From a virus, in the IMG/VR virus record IMGVR_UViG_3300044675_002751, positions 1 to 64,000 of that record: a stretch of DNA of 64,000 nucleotides; one strand, 5' to 3'. The notes beneath the pieces were generated by a model, which was given only the letters and a program-made list of their open reading frames with translations, was not told where the DNA came from and ran no database searches. Positions 62,056 to 64,000 of the stretch are shown here, in pieces. Positions within the stretch are counted from its first letter, which is position 1; each line of letters starts with the position of its first letter. The position numbers and the translations under genes were made by a program.

Positions 62056-63390
62056 TTAGAGTATTTCAAATTCATAACCTTGAGCACGGAGTTGTTCTAG
62101 TTGTGCAGGACTTACTTCCATCTCTTGACCTACAACAGGACCTCCTTGTCTATAACTAGCAGTTGGCATAAACTCAGGAATATATCCTCCATAAGCATAA
62201 CCTGCATTCCCAGACCAAGTTGGAGTTTTTGATCTCTGACGTCTACCATTATAATCTATATAACCACCCCTACCATATATCATTGAATAGTCTACATCTT
62301 CGTCATCATCATCTGCAGAAGAACTTTCTTCTTGAGCAGCAGGAACTTCTTGTTCAGATGATTCTTCTTCATCTACTTCTTCTACATCTTCTTCATACTC
62401 TTCCTGAGCTTCTGGCATATCCTGTTGATCCGCTTGAACTATTTCTTGATACATCTGCATAAGAAGTTGCTCTTGTTCTTCTTCACTTCTTTGCTGTAAT
62501 TCACCAACAATAGCTTCTACAGACATAGCTGAATAATCAGCATATGCTTGTATTATTTCTTCTGCAGAAGGCATGTTTTCCAACTCACCACCATCTTGCC
62601 AGGTAGCTCTAGCAAATGCTCTGAAGTATGGATTCTTATCCAGGTTCTTTTTATGACGAGCATAAAAGGCTTTTTTCCTTTCAGGATCTCTTGGATGCTG
62701 ACCAAGCTTTGAGTCACCAAAGTATTTAACAGTACCATCAGGTCCTGTTACTTTATGTGTTTTTCCTTTTCTATCATTGCTTCTGCTTACAACATATCCA
62801 CCTTTTTTCATTTTTTCCATTTGCTCAGAAGCTTCAGGACCATACATTAAATAGTCAGATATAGCATCTGCACTATGATCCATAACAGCTAGCTTAGAAG
62901 CAATCCACGGATCAAGATTCTCATCTGGTTTTATAAACTTCAACAGCTTACTCATTTTATCAGATACAGCAGCCATCTGACCCATTGCCATTTCACCATT
63001 AGCTTCTCCACCATCTGCCATAAACGGATAAGCCATACCACCATATGCCATGTTTTCAATAATCTTAGCCTGAACATATTCAGGGAGGGCTTGAAAACCT
63101 GCGTTCTGAGGTTCTCCACCTTGAGCCATAGAACTCATCTTTTGTTGAAGAGCATTACCTGAATACCCTTGAGCTTTAAGCTGTGCTTCTAAAAGCCAAT
63201 TAGGTTTACCACCATCTGCCATCATTGGTATTTCCATACCATATTCAGCTTTACGCCAGGTTCCACCTTTACCTTTGTACCACTTAGCAGCCCAGCCGTT
63301 AGCATAAGCACTTGGATATACATCAAATTTTTGTTTAGCTAAAGACTTAGCTTTAGACCACAGACTGGGGTTATTAGGTTTGTTTGCCAT
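62056..63390 (-). CDS. 444-aa modular protein with repeated MAxGG motifs
   Basis: LWSKAKSLAKQKFDVYPSAY and ANGWAAKWYKGKGG form one basic module (about 10-45). MAxGG occurs at 57-61, 88-92, 114-118 and 124-128. A second module, HKVTGPDGTVKYFGDSKLGQ followed by RKKAFYARHKKN, lies about 210-250 and recalls domains shared by phages and large DNA viruses. About 330-385 is strongly acidic (EEYEEDVEEVDEEESS). Other GG repeats occur near the C-terminus. Likely virion-associated; family uncertain. Confidence 0.7.
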   Translation of the reverse strand: MANKPNNPSLWSKAKSLAKQKFDVYPSAYANGWAAKWYKGKGGTWRKAEYGMEIPMMADGGKPNWLLEAQLKAQGYSGNALQQKMSSMAQGGEPQNAGFQALPEYVQAKIIENMAYGGMAYPFMADGGEANGEMAMGQMAAVSDKMSKLLKFIKPDENLDPWIASKLAVMDHSADAISDYLMYGPEASEQMEKMKKGGYVVSRSNDRKGKTHKVTGPDGTVKYFGDSKLGQHPRDPERKKAFYARHKKNLDKNPYFRAFARATWQDGGELENMPSAEEIIQAYADYSAMSVEAIVGELQQRSEEEQEQLLMQMYQEIVQADQQDMPEAQEEYEEDVEEVDEEESSEQEVPAAQEESSSADDDDEDVDYSMIYGRGGYIDYNGRRQRSKTPTWSGNAGYAYGGYIPEFMPTASYRQGGPVVGQEMEVSPAQLEQLRAQGYEFEIL

Positions 63391-63398
63391 AGGATATA

Positions 63399-64000
63399 TT
63401 AATTTCTTTTATGATTGTAGTTAATACGTTGAGATGATGTCTTATTTCTTTTAAACTTAGCTTTCTCAGCAGAACTCATTTCAGATGAAGTCTTTGGAGT
63501 TTCAGAAGATACTCTTTTAGAAGGACGACATGCAGGATAACCTTTACGACTTTCTCCTTCTTGTCTACCACAAGTTTTTCCTGTCTTTACATCAACCCAC
63601 TTTTCAGCAAACCATCTGTCCAATCCACCGTGCTGACCACCTTTGGCCATCATATTAATTTCTCCACCTTGTTTCTTTTGAAAGAATAATGGCAGATTCT
63701 CTGTTTTATTTTTAACATACTGCATATAACCACCTGGACTCAAAAAAGATTTAGGATTAATATCATATATATCATATACTCCTTTCTTAGAGTTAAACTT
63801 GACATTACCAGATACATTATCAACATCTAAAGCAATACCTTTATCTCTTAACTGTTTTGCTTGTTTAAGAAATAGTGCGTAAGCATCTCTACTTGATAGA
63901 TTTAGTTTTTCAACATTAGTATTATTAAGATTATCCATAATACTAACTTCATTTTTTGTAGGACCAGTACCTTTCCATACTGACGGAGTATCAAAGTTTT
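63399..64000 (-). CDS. partial protein with Cys-Gly-Arg module, continues past the right edge
   Basis: An in-frame ATG at 63938 would give 179 aa, but the codons upstream (ending TPSVWKGTGPTKNEVSI) stay open to the window edge and look coding, so the gene likely starts outside. It contains MMAKGGQHGG, then WFAEKWVDVKTGKTCGRQEG and YPACRPSKRV, a Cys/Trp/Arg module seen in other viral proteins. The C-terminus is basic. Probably virion-associated like its neighbour. Confidence 0.65.
   Translation of the reverse strand, partial: NFDTPSVWKGTGPTKNEVSIMDNLNNTNVEKLNLSSRDAYALFLKQAKQLRDKGIALDVDNVSGNVKFNSKKGVYDIYDINPKSFLSPGGYMQYVKNKTENLPLFFQKKQGGEINMMAKGGQHGGLDRWFAEKWVDVKTGKTCGRQEGESRKGYPACRPSKRVSSETPKTSSEMSSAEKAKFKRNKTSSQRINYNHKRN

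Overview
The window is a 64 kb piece of an AT-rich, densely packed double-stranded DNA phage genome that most likely infects a Bacteroidetes host. Its closest general match is the crAss-like phages (Crassvirales). Four things support this: a giant single-chain RNA polymerase carrying the DFDID metal-binding motif; long co-directional blocks on opposite strands; a family B DNA polymerase, uracil-DNA glycosylase, Sak4-like ATPase and primase in one arm and giant virion-type proteins in the other; and promoter-like TTTG / TAnnTTTG elements plus a signal peptide ending in AQ, both typical of Bacteroidetes. The standard genetic code fits all genes. No capsid, portal, terminase or tRNA gene was recognised; the first two probably lie beyond the right edge.

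Layout. (1) 1-11.56 kb, plus strand except one small gene: early accessory genes, mostly small proteins of unknown function, plus an HNH/NinG-like nuclease, an SF2 helicase, a NinB-like protein, uracil-DNA glycosylase, and a MoxR-type AAA ATPase paired with a VWA protein. (2) 11.57-15.44 kb, minus strand: a lysis cassette with an Amidase_2 endolysin, an M15 peptidase endolysin, a holin candidate, spanin-like membrane proteins and several tiny proteins. (3) 15.55-34.57 kb, plus strand: replication and nucleotide metabolism. It holds a DnaA domain IV-like protein, DnaB-like helicase, Sak4-like ATPase, SSB-like protein, primase, HNH nuclease, PD-(D/E)XK nuclease, PolB, DUF932 protein, dNMP kinase, a radical-SAM/photolyase-like protein, metallophosphoesterase, HAD phosphatase, ThyX, dCTP deaminase and a DUF5522-receiver fusion. 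(4) 34.57-64 kb, minus strand: one run of eight large genes (from about 200 to 3199 aa), read from right to left. The last two encode the giant RNA polymerase and a 2504-aa protein combining a GHKL ATPase with zincin motifs. These are probably virion proteins delivered into the host.

Regulation. An octamer, TTGTAGAC, sits just upstream of plus-strand units at 463, 1373, 15507, 21062, 24024 and 31544. It also occurs in inverted orientation at 15484, in front of the minus-strand lysis cassette, where it forms a divergent pair. Strong intrinsic terminators separate several units, and a bidirectional one closes the convergent VWA and lysis blocks. The likely plan is injection of the virion RNA polymerase, transcription of the two outer plus blocks, DNA replication with thymidylate supplied by ThyX, dCTP deaminase and dNMP kinase, and finally expression of the minus-strand structural and lysis genes. 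That order is inferred from layout and family knowledge.
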